Part shown: positions 10,422 through 19,801 of the stretch, piece after piece
Layout: each line of letters begins with the position of its first letter
Numbering within the stretch: position 1 is the first letter of the stretch
Assembly (NCBI GenBank): GCA_019192445.1
Contig: JAHCMK010000004.1
Coordinates: forward strand, 62,001 to 126,000
Reading direction: 5' to 3'
Length of the DNA: 64,000 nucleotides
Origin: Oceanococcus sp. HetDA_MAG_MS8
Lineage (GTDB): Bacteria > Pseudomonadota > Gammaproteobacteria > Nevskiales > Oceanococcaceae
Notes under the pieces: generated by a model
What the model saw: only the letters and a program-made list of their open reading frames with translations
Told to the model about the DNA's origin: nothing
Databases searched by the model: none
Made by a program: the position numbers and the translations under genes

Positions 10422-10662
10422 GCGCGACGCCGTTGTTACCAGAATGCCGCGAGCACTCCCCCTAAGCATTAACGCGTCAAAACCACCGGTAGTACGTCTC
10501 TCCGACTCAAACGTCGCATATCGCGTACCTGACAATGAGGAGCTAACACCTCGCCATCGTCTGATTACGCTTGCAACCCCAGGCCGTACCCGGTCCCCTA
10601 TCCATACCCATGCCGAAAATCGGCGTGAACGTGACCTTGGCCGCTGGCGGGCATGAGCACAC

Positions 10663-10689
10663 AAAAATGCCGGCCGCAAAGGGCCGGCA
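10663..10689 (-). terminator. Intrinsic terminator of the DUF885 gene
   Basis: TGCCGGCC (10668-10675) pairs with GGCCGGCA (10682-10689). On the minus strand the stem is followed by five T. The 240 bases between this and the porin terminator hold nothing recognisable. Confidence 0.85.
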
Positions 10690-10720
10690 CTCGATCATTG
10701 AATGGATTATTCCAGCGAGA

Positions 10721-12595
10721 CTACTGCGCTTCCCCTAAAACGGTGGCACGCACCACATCCATCGGCGGCGAACCTGCGGACAACAAGGTTTCATTGAAAC
10801 GCTTCCAGCTAAAGTTGTCGCCTTCCCGCTTGCGATATTCGCGCAGTATTTGCCGGATGGCTAAGTCGCCTGCGTAATAACTGGCCAGCTGTACAGAGCT
10901 GAGCTTGGCCCGTGTGAGCTTCCCCTGTGCTTCCGCAGGCTCCTGAAAGCCTTGCCGAGTCATCAGAGTAAGAGCCTTCTCCTCAGGCCAATCCGTAGTG
11001 TGCAGTCGGATATCGATGATGGCGTTGATAATGCTGCGCAGCTGCAGCTTGAGATTGGCAATTTGCTGCAACTCCCGCCCTTGGGGATGATCGACGTAGA
11101 CCGTGTAGCCCTCATCCACGAGCTGGCTCTGAATATAAGAAGCCCAACCTTCTACCATCGGCCCATTTCGGAAGACCTTGGGAACCAGGCGCTCCACCCG
11201 ATTGGAATATTCCAATTGAACGAAATGGCCCGGCACGCCCTCATGAATGTACACCTCAGCTAAGGCCGGGCGGTTGTATTCCTTCAGGAAACCCTCTGAC
11301 TGCGACAGCATGGGCAGGTCCCAAAACCATACGGAATCGAGCTCCGGCTCAAAGGGTGGTGCCGTCTGAATCATAGCCACCGCATAGCCAGACAAGTGAG
11401 CGGGGATAGGCTCAATACGCAGCTTGGCTGTAGGCGGCAGGTCCAGAAGTTCCTTGTCTTGCACAAAGCTAACAATGGAGTCTGCTAAGGCATAACTGTC
11501 TTCAATCAGGCTCTCCACGGTCGGCCGATCTTCTGCCATCTTGGCCAGAACATTGCGGGCAACCTGTTCATCGCCAAGCTGGGCCGAGGGCTTCACCTCG
11601 CCTGAAGTGATCGCATCTTCTAAATAGCCATCGTGGATACGCCGAGCGATAGAGCGTAGCCGGTAATGTCGGTCCTGCAGCGCGGTCGTGGCTTTGTCCA
11701 ACAGCTCCTGTGGTCCTAAGGGGTAATCCATGTACAGCTCATACTTGCGCGCGTAGAGATCGGGCCCCAGTCGCCAAGGGCTATCTGGCCTTGGCGTAAC
11801 GGTGCTGGCAAACCATTCCCCGAAGTCATCCAATGCTTCTGCTGCATCAATACAGGCCTCGGAAATCTGCGTTCCAATAAGCCCGGTCAAACCCGCTCGG
11901 TCTACCAGTTCCGGAACCGTCTGGCGTAACAGACCCGTGTCGCTCACCATGCCCTTGATACGCGGCTGCACCAACATTTTTTGCACCGCCGTCGGCTGCA
12001 CTGCCTCTGGGCTTAAATTGGACTTCGCCTGCGCTAAGAACGCCGGAGTGGCAGCGCAGCGCGCAGCAAGGCTATGCAAGCGTTGCTCTAAAGGCGCGAA
12101 ATCGCGCAGCAACAAGGAGGAATACGCGCTCCCCAGCGTACCAATGTAGGTCAGCGGATCTCGCGCGACCTGCAAGTCGGTGAGCTCGAGAATATCCAGG
12201 CGGATTTTGGACAAGACAATGCGTCGGTCGGCACGAATGTGTGGATCAAGACGGTCTGGGTCTATGTTCTCCAGTGCCTGCTCCAAACGCCGCAAGCGGT
12301 TCACCGCGCTTTGCAGCGCGAGTGGTCGCATATCGGGCAAGCTGCGGTCATACAGATGCGGTGCCTCAGCCGTTCCGTGGCGACCCAAGGCCACACCCAG
12401 CGTGGGTTGCATGGCCAAGCTGAGCTCCAGATAACGCTCTGCGATGGTTTCCACTTGCCGCGCTTTGGCGACTTTCTGGTCCCAACCAGCGGGCAGCAAG
12501 GCCTGCTGCTCTAGAGACCCAGCGGGGACTTGCACGGCGCAGCTGCTAAGCGCGCTAACCAGCGCTGCAGCAAGCGCCATTCCTGTGATTCGCAT
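10721..12595 (-). CDS. DUF885 family lipoprotein, putative metallopeptidase
   Basis: A 624-residue protein of the DUF885 family, thought to be zinc-dependent peptidases. It starts MRITGMALAAALVSALSSCA, a lipoprotein signal with lipobox LSSC. The diagnostic motif VYIHEGVPGHFVQLEY near residue 430 contains His-Glu and a second His, the probable metal site and catalytic Glu. The start at 12595 is fixed by AGGAG six bases upstream; the in-frame ATG at 12613 lacks a ribosome site. It lies last in a run of three minus-strand genes after the TSUP gene and truC. The substrate is unknown. Confidence 0.85.
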   Translation of the reverse strand: MRITGMALAAALVSALSSCAVQVPAGSLEQQALLPAGWDQKVAKARQVETIAERYLELSLAMQPTLGVALGRHGTAEAPHLYDRSLPDMRPLALQSAVNRLRRLEQALENIDPDRLDPHIRADRRIVLSKIRLDILELTDLQVARDPLTYIGTLGSAYSSLLLRDFAPLEQRLHSLAARCAATPAFLAQAKSNLSPEAVQPTAVQKMLVQPRIKGMVSDTGLLRQTVPELVDRAGLTGLIGTQISEACIDAAEALDDFGEWFASTVTPRPDSPWRLGPDLYARKYELYMDYPLGPQELLDKATTALQDRHYRLRSIARRIHDGYLEDAITSGEVKPSAQLGDEQVARNVLAKMAEDRPTVESLIEDSYALADSIVSFVQDKELLDLPPTAKLRIEPIPAHLSGYAVAMIQTAPPFEPELDSVWFWDLPMLSQSEGFLKEYNRPALAEVYIHEGVPGHFVQLEYSNRVERLVPKVFRNGPMVEGWASYIQSQLVDEGYTVYVDHPQGRELQQIANLKLQLRSIINAIIDIRLHTTDWPEEKALTLMTRQGFQEPAEAQGKLTRAKLSSVQLASYYAGDLAIRQILREYRKREGDNFSWKRFNETLLSAGSPPMDVVRATVLGEAQ

Positions 12596-12684
12596 AGTGA
12601 CTCCTGTACTCATGACGATGATCTAAGTCTCCTGGCGCAACTGCTCAGCCACGGCCATTGCATAAGGAGCAAAGTGTATCGCCC

Positions 12685-13443
12685 TCAGCAATGACCAAGG
12701 TTAAGACGCTGTAAAGCATGCACAAAGTCATCCTGTAGCGGTGCCTTCAGTGTGAATAACTCTCGCGTCAATGGATGCTCAAAACGTAGCTGTCTAGCGG
12801 CCAGATACAAGCGGTGATAGCCCAGCCATTGGGCCAAGAGACGGTTATGGTGCCGGTCACCATAGTTCACATCCCCAATGATGGGATGGCTCAACCGGTT
12901 GAGGTGCCGGCGCAGCTGATGCTTGCGGCCAGTCAGGGGGGTGAGCTGGACCAAGCTATATCGCTGCTGTGGGTATCGCCCTAGTGGCTCGTCTAAGGTG
13001 GTGGTTGCTAACCGCAGCCAGTCGGTGCGGGCTGGCTGTGGGGCGTCGCTTTGACGCCGCCTGGGATCACCATGCGCGTCGCACTTATACACCAAGGCTT
13101 GATCGATGCTGCCGCCAGGAGGCATCCAGCCGCGCACCAAAGCCCAGTACATCTTCTGCATGCGATGCTGCGCGAACTGAGGTTGCAATTGGCTCGCCAT
13201 GGCCGAGGATTTCGCAAACAGCAAAAGGCCTGAGGTGGCTTTGTCCAACCGATGGACTGGATAGACCTTCGTTCCAATTAAGTCGCGGGTGAGCTGCAGG
13301 GCAAATTGAGTCTCTTGCCGATCAATGGGTGAGCGATGAACCAATAAGCCGGCGGGCTTGTGAATAGCGACGAGGGCCTCGTCTTCATAGATAAGGCGTA
13401 GCGCAGCGAGATCACAAACGGTGGGCATCAATGCCGCTTGCAT
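12685..13443 (-). CDS. truC: tRNA pseudouridine(65) synthase TruC
   Basis: Isomerises uridine 65 in tRNA to pseudouridine. The 252-residue protein shows IYEDEALVAIHKPAGLLVHR, typical of TruC, and the catalytic motif HRLDKATSG with its Asp. GRKHQLRRHLNRLSHPIIGD is the conserved second RluA-family motif. The ATG at 13443 lies nine bases after the stop of the upstream TSUP gene; an in-frame ATG at 13428 is possible and neither has a good ribosome site. Confidence 0.88.
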   Translation of the reverse strand: MQAALMPTVCDLAALRLIYEDEALVAIHKPAGLLVHRSPIDRQETQFALQLTRDLIGTKVYPVHRLDKATSGLLLFAKSSAMASQLQPQFAQHRMQKMYWALVRGWMPPGGSIDQALVYKCDAHGDPRRRQSDAPQPARTDWLRLATTTLDEPLGRYPQQRYSLVQLTPLTGRKHQLRRHLNRLSHPIIGDVNYGDRHHNRLLAQWLGYHRLYLAARQLRFEHPLTRELFTLKAPLQDDFVHALQRLNLGHC

Positions 13444-13452
13444 GGCTGGCTA

Positions 13453-14265
13453 CTAACGCAGCATGGCGGCCACGCTGGCAGCCACAGTCATCCACAACAC
13501 AAACCATTTCAAAGTGCGCTGACTGATATGCAGCGACCAGCTCACGGCCAAGCGAGCGCCGAGCATGGTGCCTAGGGCCAAAACCAAAGCCGGGACCCAC
13601 ACAACCTGATCACGGCTGACAAATACCACCAGGGCCACGGCCGTAAACATCATGGTGCATAGCAGCTTGAGTGCATTCGCCCGCCAAAGATCGTAGCGCA
13701 GAGCGCCACTTAAGCTTCCTAGTAACAAGAAACCCACCCCAGCTTGTACAAAGCCGCCATAAACCCCAGTCAGTAGGAGATACAACCATGCCCAAGGCTG
13801 CTCGGCCACTGCGCGAGCTGGCTCGTCAGGTTTCGGAGCCAAGGTCGTCGGGCGCAGCAATACCAAGGCCGCCATGCTGATCATCGCAAATAACATCAGG
13901 GGCTTGAGCACAATATTGGGCATGAACGACGCGCTCAGAGCCCCGATCAGTCCCCCCGCCATGGTCCACCCCAGGATGGGGCGCACATCATTCAGCGCTA
14001 GCTTTCCCGCCTGACTAAAGCCGCGTATACCCACCAAGCATTGCAAGAACACCCCCACCCTGTTCGTTGCGTTAGCAGCATCCGCGGGGAGGCCAAACAT
14101 CATAAGCGCGGGCACGGTGAGGTTACTTCCCCCTCCGGCTAAGGTGTTGATGACACCAGCGATGATTCCTGTCGCCAACACGACCAAGTAAAGCACAGAA
14201 TCCGCCGAGGCCAGCGCGTTCAAGACAGTGCTCACAATATGATAGGGCCCGTGGGAAAGTCGCAC
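13453..14265 (-). CDS. TauE/SafE (TSUP) family membrane transporter
   Basis: A multi-span inner-membrane protein of the TSUP family, which exports sulfite, sulfoacetate or other small anions. About eight hydrophobic helices are visible, with the family motif GVINTLAGGGSNLTVPAL after the first helix and a related GGFVQAGVGFLLLGSL at the start of the second half. No ATG precedes the first helix. GTG codons at 14265 or 14235 are the likely starts, so the N-terminus is uncertain. It is immediately upstream of truC. The substrate cannot be told from the sequence. Confidence 0.82.
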   Translation of the reverse strand: MRLSHGPYHIVSTVLNALASADSVLYLVVLATGIIAGVINTLAGGGSNLTVPALMMFGLPADAANATNRVGVFLQCLVGIRGFSQAGKLALNDVRPILGWTMAGGLIGALSASFMPNIVLKPLMLFAMISMAALVLLRPTTLAPKPDEPARAVAEQPWAWLYLLLTGVYGGFVQAGVGFLLLGSLSGALRYDLWRANALKLLCTMMFTAVALVVFVSRDQVVWVPALVLALGTMLGARLAVSWSLHISQRTLKWFVLWMTVAASVAAMLR

Positions 14266-14280
14266 GCCTCGCCAATCGGA

Positions 14281-14312
14281 GGCAGCGGGGGCAGCGGGGG
14301 CAGCGGGGGCAG
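14281..14312. repeat. 9-bp GC-rich tandem repeat
   Basis: Three perfect copies of GGCAGCGGG (14281-14307) and part of a fourth lie between the 3' end of tRNA-Pro and the TSUP gene. Probably slippage-prone; no role is evident. Confidence 0.75.
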
Positions 14313-14316
14313 GAAA

Positions 14317-14393
14317 TGGTCGGCGTGGAGAGATTCGAACTCCCGACCCACTGCTCCCAAAGCAGTTGCGCTACCAGGCTGCGCTACACGCCG
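14317..14393 (-). tRNA. tRNA-Pro (anticodon TGG)
   Basis: A full 77-base cloverleaf on the minus strand. The acceptor CGGCGTG at the 5' end pairs with CACGCCG, followed by A and an encoded CCA. The anticodon arm is ACTGC-TTTGGGA-GCAGT, giving TGG at positions 34-36. The T arm has GTTCGAATC. It closely resembles E. coli proM. Confidence 0.97.
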
Positions 14394-14401
14394 ACCTGCG
14401 C

Positions 14402-14407
14402 ATTATA
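14402..14407 (-). promoter_or_regulatory. -10 element of the tRNA-Pro promoter
   Basis: A perfect TATAAT on the minus strand lies nine bases upstream of the mature tRNA 5' end, followed by a GC-rich discriminator GCGC as at stringently controlled genes. No good -35 is visible. Confidence 0.6.
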
Positions 14408-14463
14408 ACGCAATTTTTTAGCCTTGCTCGATTCCCGAGCCCAAGTTGTTCGATAATACGTGC

Positions 14464-15324
14464 ATGACAGCTCAACGCATAGACGGCAAAGAGATTGCCG
14501 CAAACCTACGCCGTGACATCGCCAATCAAGTCCAGGCTGACGCTCAGGCCGGCCACAAACCCCCAGGCTTAGCCGTCGTTTTAGTTGGCGACAACCCCGC
14601 CTCAGAGGTCTATGTACGGAACAAAGAGCGCGCCTGCGCCGAAGTGGGGTTTGTCTCTGAGAAGATCACACCGCCGGCTGACATCAGTCAGCTAGAGTTA
14701 GAGGCCTTGGTCGACTCACTCAATACCCGCGACGACATCGATGGGATACTGGTGCAGCTACCCCTCCCTCAAGGCCTGGACGCTGATGCCATCCTCGACC
14801 GTATTCACCCCGGCAAAGATGTAGACGGCTTTCATCCCTCCAACATTGGCAAACTGCTGCAGAAGCGCCCCGGCCTGCGCCCGTGCACGCCTTATGGCGT
14901 GATGAAAATGTTGGAAGCCTGTGCAGTGGACCCTTGTGGGCAGCATGCCGTGGTGGTGGGAGCATCGAATATCGTCGGACGACCCATGGCGATGGAGCTG
15001 CTGTTAGCGAACGCCACCGTTACCATTTGTAATTCACGCACACGCGACGTCGCAGCCGAAGTCGCGCGAGCCGATATTGTCGTCGCTGGGGTGGGCATCC
15101 CCGAGTTCGTCAAGGGTGACTGGATCAAACCCGGCGCGGTCGTCATCGATGTCGGTATTAACCGTCTTGACGATGGGCGTTTGGTCGGCGACGTGGAATA
15201 CGCTGCGGCGGCTGAGCGGGCCCGCGCCATTACTCCGGTCCCCGGCGGCGTAGGTCCTATGACCATTGCCATGTTGCTGCACAATACTCTTTGCGCTGCC
15301 CGCGACCGTCGCGCCAAGAGTTAA
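14464..15324 (+). CDS. folD: Bifunctional methylenetetrahydrofolate dehydrogenase/cyclohydrolase
   Basis: Interconverts 5,10-methylene-, methenyl- and 10-formyl-tetrahydrofolate using NADP. The 286-residue product has the catalytic-lysine segment [17 protein letters not shown], then [14 protein letters not shown], the NADP site [18 protein letters not shown] and the C-terminal signature [16 protein letters not shown] chose the ATG at 14464 since FolD proteins begin just before the GKEIA segment; an ATG at 14446 would add six residues. No Shine-Dalgarno is present, and a GATAAT -10-like hexamer ends seven bases before the ATG, so the mRNA may be leaderless. It is divergent from tRNA-Pro. Confidence 0.94.
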   Translation: MTAQRIDGKEIAANLRRDIANQVQADAQAGHKPPGLAVVLVGDNPASEVYVRNKERACAEVGFVSEKITPPADISQLELEALVDSLNTRDDIDGILVQLPLPQGLDADAILDRIHPGKDVDGFHPSNIGKLLQKRPGLRPCTPYGVMKMLEACAVDPCGQHAVVVGASNIVGRPMAMELLLANATVTICNSRTRDVAAEVARADIVVAGVGIPEFVKGDWIKPGAVVIDVGINRLDDGRLVGDVEYAAAAERARAITPVPGGVGPMTIAMLLHNTLCAARDRRAKS

Positions 15325-15378
15325 GCCTGCGGCTTCCGGGCATTTGAGTATCCATGTGGCTCTGCGGGCCGGGCTGCG

Positions 15379-16281
15379 ATGATGAACTGGCGGCTGATAT
15401 TCGCCTATGCGGGCGTGGTGTTTGTCTGGAGCACGACGCCGCTCATGGTCAAACTCTCCACTCACAGCTTGAGCGTGCCCGCGGCAACCGGCCTACGCAT
15501 GCTCTTAGCCTGTTTCATCAGCATGAGCTTGCTGGCGTACCTCCGCCAAGCTCTGCCCTTGGATCGTCGCTCGCTCGCCTCCTACGCCGCGGCCAACCTG
15601 GGCATGTTCGGCTCACTCAGCTTGACCTACCAGGCCGTACAAACCATTCCTACCGGGTTAGTCTCGGTGATCTTTGGACTGGCTCCGGTATTGTCGGGGA
15701 CGTTTGCACATTTTATTTTGCATGAGCGCAACCTCACTCCCATGCGAGCTCTGGCCCTGCTGCTTGCCATTGCCGGCCTAGGCCTCGTCTTTGAAGGAGC
15801 GCTCGAGGTCGACCCTTCCGCCTGGCCGGGTCTGATTTTGGCCTTAGTCGCCACTGCGCTTTTCGCCTTGGGCAGCGTTCTGGTCAAGGCTTGGGCCAGG
15901 CACCTGGACCCCGTACAACACACCACGGGGTCGTTAATACTGTCGTTGCCTTTGTTCTTTGCCAGCTGGCTGTTGCTAGACCGCACCCTGCCGTCGCAGC
16001 TGAGTGCAACCAGTGTGGGGGCAACGGTATACCTCGCCATCATTGGCTCAGTGTTAGCCTTTGTGTTGTATTTTCAGGTACTACGCCACACCACAGCCGT
16101 TCAAGCTGCGTTGATCCCAGTCATGACTCCTGTCCTGGCCTTGTACTGGGGGCATTGGTTACTCAATGAGGAGCCGCCAGCCAGCGCCTTATACGGCGCA
16201 ATGCTGATTCTCTTAGGGCTGAGCTTGTACCAATTCGGTGCGCAGCTACGCCAATGGCTGGTCACTCGGCGAGCCTCATAA
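15379..16281 (+). CDS. EamA/DMT family permease
   Basis: A 300-residue inner-membrane transporter of the drug/metabolite superfamily, normally with ten helices in two EamA repeats. The first repeat starts LIFAYAGVVFVWSTTPLMVK, with the usual WSTTP-type motif; the second begins near ILALVATALFALGSVLVKAW. The C-terminal half ends in YGAMLILLGLSLYQFGAQL. The substrate is unknown. Its 3' end overlaps the convergent TSUP gene by six bases. Confidence 0.86.
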   Translation: MMNWRLIFAYAGVVFVWSTTPLMVKLSTHSLSVPAATGLRMLLACFISMSLLAYLRQALPLDRRSLASYAAANLGMFGSLSLTYQAVQTIPTGLVSVIFGLAPVLSGTFAHFILHERNLTPMRALALLLAIAGLGLVFEGALEVDPSAWPGLILALVATALFALGSVLVKAWARHLDPVQHTTGSLILSLPLFFASWLLLDRTLPSQLSATSVGATVYLAIIGSVLAFVLYFQVLRHTTAVQAALIPVMTPVLALYWGHWLLNEEPPASALYGAMLILLGLSLYQFGAQLRQWLVTRRAS

Positions 16282-17043
16282 CCACGCCAAGCTGCCCTGT
16301 AGCACCAAACTGAGGGCCATGAGCAGCAACACACCGCGCATGACGCGACCAAATGTGGCGGGCTGCAGACGCTCACGCAGAACATTCCCACTTGCCATAC
16401 CGGCCACAGCTGCGGGTATCAACCATGCAACGGTGGTCCATCCGCCAGGAAGAGCAAAGCCAGCAGAGACATAAGCTGGCACTTTGAGAAGATTCACCGC
16501 GCCAAAAAAGGTCGCCGCGGTCGCAATCCAAAGCGTGGGACTGAGGGCTTGCCTGGCCAAGTAGGCATTCAGAACCGGACCTCCTGCATGCACCAAGCTA
16601 CTGCTCAGTCCGGCCAGGGCTCCGAACACGGGCCCTGCCCAGGGCCGACTCACCCAAGCGGCCGAAAGGCGGGAGGGGATCACTAACAAAATCAGGCATA
16701 AAAGCCCGACTAAGATCTTGGTGAGAGCTTCAGGCAACACGCTGAGCACAAGGGTTCCAAGAATCACACCCAATATGCTCGCTGGCAAAAGCCTGCCTAA
16801 ACGCAGCTGCCCCCATAGGCCACGATGGCGCAGCAAAATGCCCAGATCCATGAATAGCAGCAAGGGCAGCATAAGCATCAGCGCCTGCGGAACGGGAAGC
16901 ACCAAGGCCAGCATCGGAACAGCCACCACGCCAGCGGCGCCAGCGAAGCCTGCCTTGGAAATGCCGGTGAAATACACACCGGCAATAGCAAGGAGCCAAA
17001 AGGCCCAAGGGTCAGCCCAGGAATCAGCCCAAAGATCAGCCAT
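16276..17043 (-). CDS. TauE/SafE (TSUP) family membrane transporter
   Basis: A 255-residue TSUP permease of about eight helices, with the N-terminal motif FTGISKAGFAGAAGVVAVPM and the second-half counterpart AGLSSSLVHAGGPVLNAYLA. The ATG at 17043 overlaps the upstream pirin gene by eight bases, so the two are translationally coupled. A longer in-frame start at 17121 would run well into the pirin gene and add a poorly conserved Arg-rich extension. Pairing with a pirin/quercetinase-like gene suggests export of an organic or sulfur anion, but this is inference. Confidence 0.83.
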   Translation of the reverse strand: MADLWADSWADPWAFWLLAIAGVYFTGISKAGFAGAAGVVAVPMLALVLPVPQALMLMLPLLLFMDLGILLRHRGLWGQLRLGRLLPASILGVILGTLVLSVLPEALTKILVGLLCLILLVIPSRLSAAWVSRPWAGPVFGALAGLSSSLVHAGGPVLNAYLARQALSPTLWIATAATFFGAVNLLKVPAYVSAGFALPGGWTTVAWLIPAAVAGMASGNVLRERLQPATFGRVMRGVLLLMALSLVLQGSLAWL

Positions 17044-17743
17044 GGGCACCAGCTGGCAAGTCGAATACCAGGGCTTGTAAACCTTCAGGACCCGCCTTAA
17101 CCGTCGCCGATGAGGTCTCACGCCATCCTACGGCGTCGGCCTGCCCCAAGGACCGTTGGTGCAGCTCGGCTTGACCCTGGAGGACATGTAAATAGCCCCA
17201 ACGTTCGGGCTGCGCCAAGTCCCTCTGTTCACCAGGCTCCAGTTCTAGCTGTAACAACTGCATATCTTGATGAATCTTCAAACTCCCCTCGCGACCGTCG
17301 CGGGTCACCAAGGCCTGCAAACCGGGTTGCCTGGCAAAAGGTTTTTGCTCATAACTAGGCTGCAAGCCACTGCGTTCAGGCATCACCCAAATCTGTAAAA
17401 ACTTGACGGGGTCAGTACGCGAGGCATTGAACTCCGAGTGCTGCACCCCGGTCCCCGCAGTCATTCGCTGCACTTCACCGGCGCGCAGAATAGAGCTGTG
17501 ACCCATGCTATCGCGGTGTTCCAGGGCACCCTCCAGCACATAAGAAATGATCTCCATATCGCGGTGCCCGTGCGTTCCAAAACCGGCACCCGGCGCCACT
17601 TCATCATCATTAATCACCCGTAGCACCGACCATCCCATATGGGCAGGGTCATAGTAACTGCCAAACGAGAAGCTATGCCGACTCTGCAGCCAGCCCATAT
17701 CTACAGCGCCACGATCGGCTGCGGGACGTGGATAGTCAAGCAT
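17036..17743 (-). CDS. Pirin-family protein (YhaK-like)
   Basis: A 235-residue bicupin of the pirin family. It starts MLDYPRPAADRGAVDMGWLQ with SRHSFSFGSYYDP. The N-terminal cupin metal site is GTHGHRDMEIISYVLEG with a further His in ALEHRDSMG and Glu in GVQHSEFN. Family members include quercetin 2,3-dioxygenases and oxidative-stress sensors. This short YhaK-like type is closest to E. coli YhaK, whose physiological role is unclear. It is first in a minus-strand pair with the TSUP gene and divergent from the LysR regulator. Confidence 0.88.
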   Translation of the reverse strand: MLDYPRPAADRGAVDMGWLQSRHSFSFGSYYDPAHMGWSVLRVINDDEVAPGAGFGTHGHRDMEIISYVLEGALEHRDSMGHSSILRAGEVQRMTAGTGVQHSEFNASRTDPVKFLQIWVMPERSGLQPSYEQKPFARQPGLQALVTRDGREGSLKIHQDMQLLQLELEPGEQRDLAQPERWGYLHVLQGQAELHQRSLGQADAVGWRETSSATVKAGPEGLQALVFDLPAGAHG

Positions 17744-17857
17744 GGTGCGTTCCTTGTGTTGATGAATGAGAGCTCAGCTTAGACCCCCTTTGTATTTATT
17801 GGAATTGTTTTATTTAGGCTGTTACGTTTATTTATTTTGAACATCTTGGCGATATCG

Positions 17858-18742
17858 ATGCGCGCACCCACTCTTGAATCTTGGCGCATGCTTTGCGCCG
17901 TGGCCGAGCATGGTGGCTTCCATGCCGCCAGTACCCAAGTGCATAAAACTCCCTCGGCCATCCACCACGGCTTACGCAAGCTGGAAGCAGAGCTCGGCCT
18001 CAGCTTGGTTCAAGTAGAAGGCAAACAGGTGGTGTTGACCCCAGCCGGAGTCACTTTAGGCAGGCGGGCCCAGTATTTGCTCGACGAATCGCAGCGTATT
18101 CTTGGGGTCGCCCAAGCCCTGAGCCAACAGCGTCAAGATTTGCGCTTAGCTGTGGATCAAGCTTATCCGCTCACCCAGGTGTTACTGCCCTTGGAATCCT
18201 TGCTTGAGCAGCATCCACATTGCCGTCTGGAGCTGCGCGAGCCTGTGCTCGGCGGAGCTGCAGAGATGCTCCAAAACCATGAGGCAGACCTTGCTATTAC
18301 CCCCTTGCCACTGCGCGATTGTCTCAATGAGCTCCTGGGCAGCGTGGACTTCCTGTGTGTTGCGGCCCCGCACCATCCTCTGCACCAGCTAGACAGGACT
18401 TTGCAGCTAGAGGACCTCAAAGCGCATCGGCAAATTGTGCTCCGCGACTCGGCCCGCAATCGCGACCATGACGCAGGCTGGTTAGGGTCTGAACAACGCT
18501 GGACCGTAGACCACCTCCACACCTCTACAGCGCTGGTGCAACGGGGCCTGGGTTATGCCTGGCTGCCTGCGATGCACATTCAAGAAGCACTGGATGCTCG
18601 GCGTTTACAGCCCCTCGCTTTAGAACAAGGCCAACGCCGGGCTGAAAATTTCTACCTCAGCAGCCGAGACCACGATGCGATGGGCCCGCTAGCGTTACAG
18701 CTGTGCGAGGCCCTACGTACTGCGCCCAGCCAAGCGTTATAG
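17858..18742 (+). CDS. LysR-family transcriptional regulator
   Basis: A 294-residue LysR regulator. The N-terminal winged helix-turn-helix is MRAPTLESWRMLCAVAEHGG onward, with HAASTQVHKTPSAIHHGLRK as the recognition region and LTPAGVTLGRR at the wing. Residues from about 90 form the effector-binding domain. The ATG at 17858 is at the usual distance before the HTH; an upstream TTG would add seven residues. The 114-base AT-rich gap to the divergent pirin gene is the likely operator region. A second pirin gene follows 31 bases downstream, so it probably controls one or both pirins. Confidence 0.88.
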   Translation: MRAPTLESWRMLCAVAEHGGFHAASTQVHKTPSAIHHGLRKLEAELGLSLVQVEGKQVVLTPAGVTLGRRAQYLLDESQRILGVAQALSQQRQDLRLAVDQAYPLTQVLLPLESLLEQHPHCRLELREPVLGGAAEMLQNHEADLAITPLPLRDCLNELLGSVDFLCVAAPHHPLHQLDRTLQLEDLKAHRQIVLRDSARNRDHDAGWLGSEQRWTVDHLHTSTALVQRGLGYAWLPAMHIQEALDARRLQPLALEQGQRRAENFYLSSRDHDAMGPLALQLCEALRTAPSQAL

Positions 18743-18773
18743 TGCGGCGCTGCTTTATCGCATAGGATTTTCG

Positions 18774-19649
18774 ATGACCGCTCCTGCCCTCAGTCACTTG
18801 GCGCATGTGATCACCCCGCGTAGCCGGGACATTGGCAGCCTGATTGTCCGCCGCGTATTGCCAAGCCCCCAGCAACGCAGCGTAGGCCCTTTCGTGTTTT
18901 TTGATGAAATGGGCCCGGCCGTGTACGCCCCTAATGACGGCGTGCAGGTGCGCCCTCATCCACATATTGGCCTGGCAACCATGACCTACTTGTTCGCTGG
19001 CGCCATCCGGCACCGCGACAGCTTGGGCGTCGTCCAGGATATTCGCCCCGGGGCCGTAAACCTGATGACCGCCGGACAGGGCATCGTGCATTCAGAACGC
19101 CCCGTCGAGCATGCCGACCCTATGGTGCTGCATGGCATCCAGTCCTGGATGGCCCTCCCCGAGCACCTCGAAACCTGCGCTCCCACCTTCCGCCATTACG
19201 CCGCCGATGAGATACCCAGCACCCAGCTTGCTGGCGCGCAGATTAAAGTGGTGATGGGCCAAGCCTTCGGCGAGCACTCCCCAGTGATGACAGCCTCACC
19301 CACCCTTTATGTGGATATTCAGCTGCCGCCCGGCGGCCGGCTGCCCTTGGTGGCCGATGCCGCTGAACAAGCCGTATTTGTGGTGTCAGGCCAGGTGCGC
19401 GTAGATCAAGACGCGCTCAGCCAGGGGCAAATGGGAGTCTTGGCCCAGGCCGCCACCCCAAGTTTGCACAGTCCCAACGGCGCCAGACTGATTTGGTTGG
19501 GAGGCCAGCCTTTAGGGCCACGCCAGCTGGAATGGAATTTCGTCAACAGCGACCCCAGACGCATACAACAAGCTGTGCGCGCCTGGCGCAATGGCGACTT
19601 TCCTGACGTGCCGGGCGACAAGGAATGGATTCCCTTACCACCCAACTAG
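18774..19649 (+). CDS. Pirin-family protein
   Basis: A 291-residue classical pirin. It contains RSVGPFVFFDEMGPAVYAPN, then the metal-binding VRPHPHIGLATMTYLFAG with His residues, IRHRDSLG and the Glu/His-containing GQGIVHSERP. The C-terminal pirin half follows. AGGA lies six bases before the ATG. It is only distantly similar to the shorter pirin encoded across the LysR gene, so the two are unlikely to be a recent duplication. Possible activities are quercetinase or iron-dependent redox sensing. Confidence 0.87.
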   Translation: MTAPALSHLAHVITPRSRDIGSLIVRRVLPSPQQRSVGPFVFFDEMGPAVYAPNDGVQVRPHPHIGLATMTYLFAGAIRHRDSLGVVQDIRPGAVNLMTAGQGIVHSERPVEHADPMVLHGIQSWMALPEHLETCAPTFRHYAADEIPSTQLAGAQIKVVMGQAFGEHSPVMTASPTLYVDIQLPPGGRLPLVADAAEQAVFVVSGQVRVDQDALSQGQMGVLAQAATPSLHSPNGARLIWLGGQPLGPRQLEWNFVNSDPRRIQQAVRAWRNGDFPDVPGDKEWIPLPPN

Positions 19650-19801
19650 CTTTCAGTGTCACCTACTCTTCAATCGGTGATTGACCACAGATCAACCTCA
19701 AACTGTAGGCCCCCATCCCGCTTGCCAAAGGCTGTTTTACCCGCTAATTTTTGATCCAACCTTGGGAATGAGTCGGCGCCCGCGTAGCGCCGCAAATCAC
19801 T

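Noticed and set aside
10422-10662. Possible small gene between porin and DUF885 terminators
   Set aside because: The only frames overlap the terminators and lack ribosome sites.
14239-14421. Plus-strand frame with SAWRDSNSRPTAPK
   Set aside because: It is the translation of the complement of tRNA-Pro together with the GC-rich 9-bp repeat.
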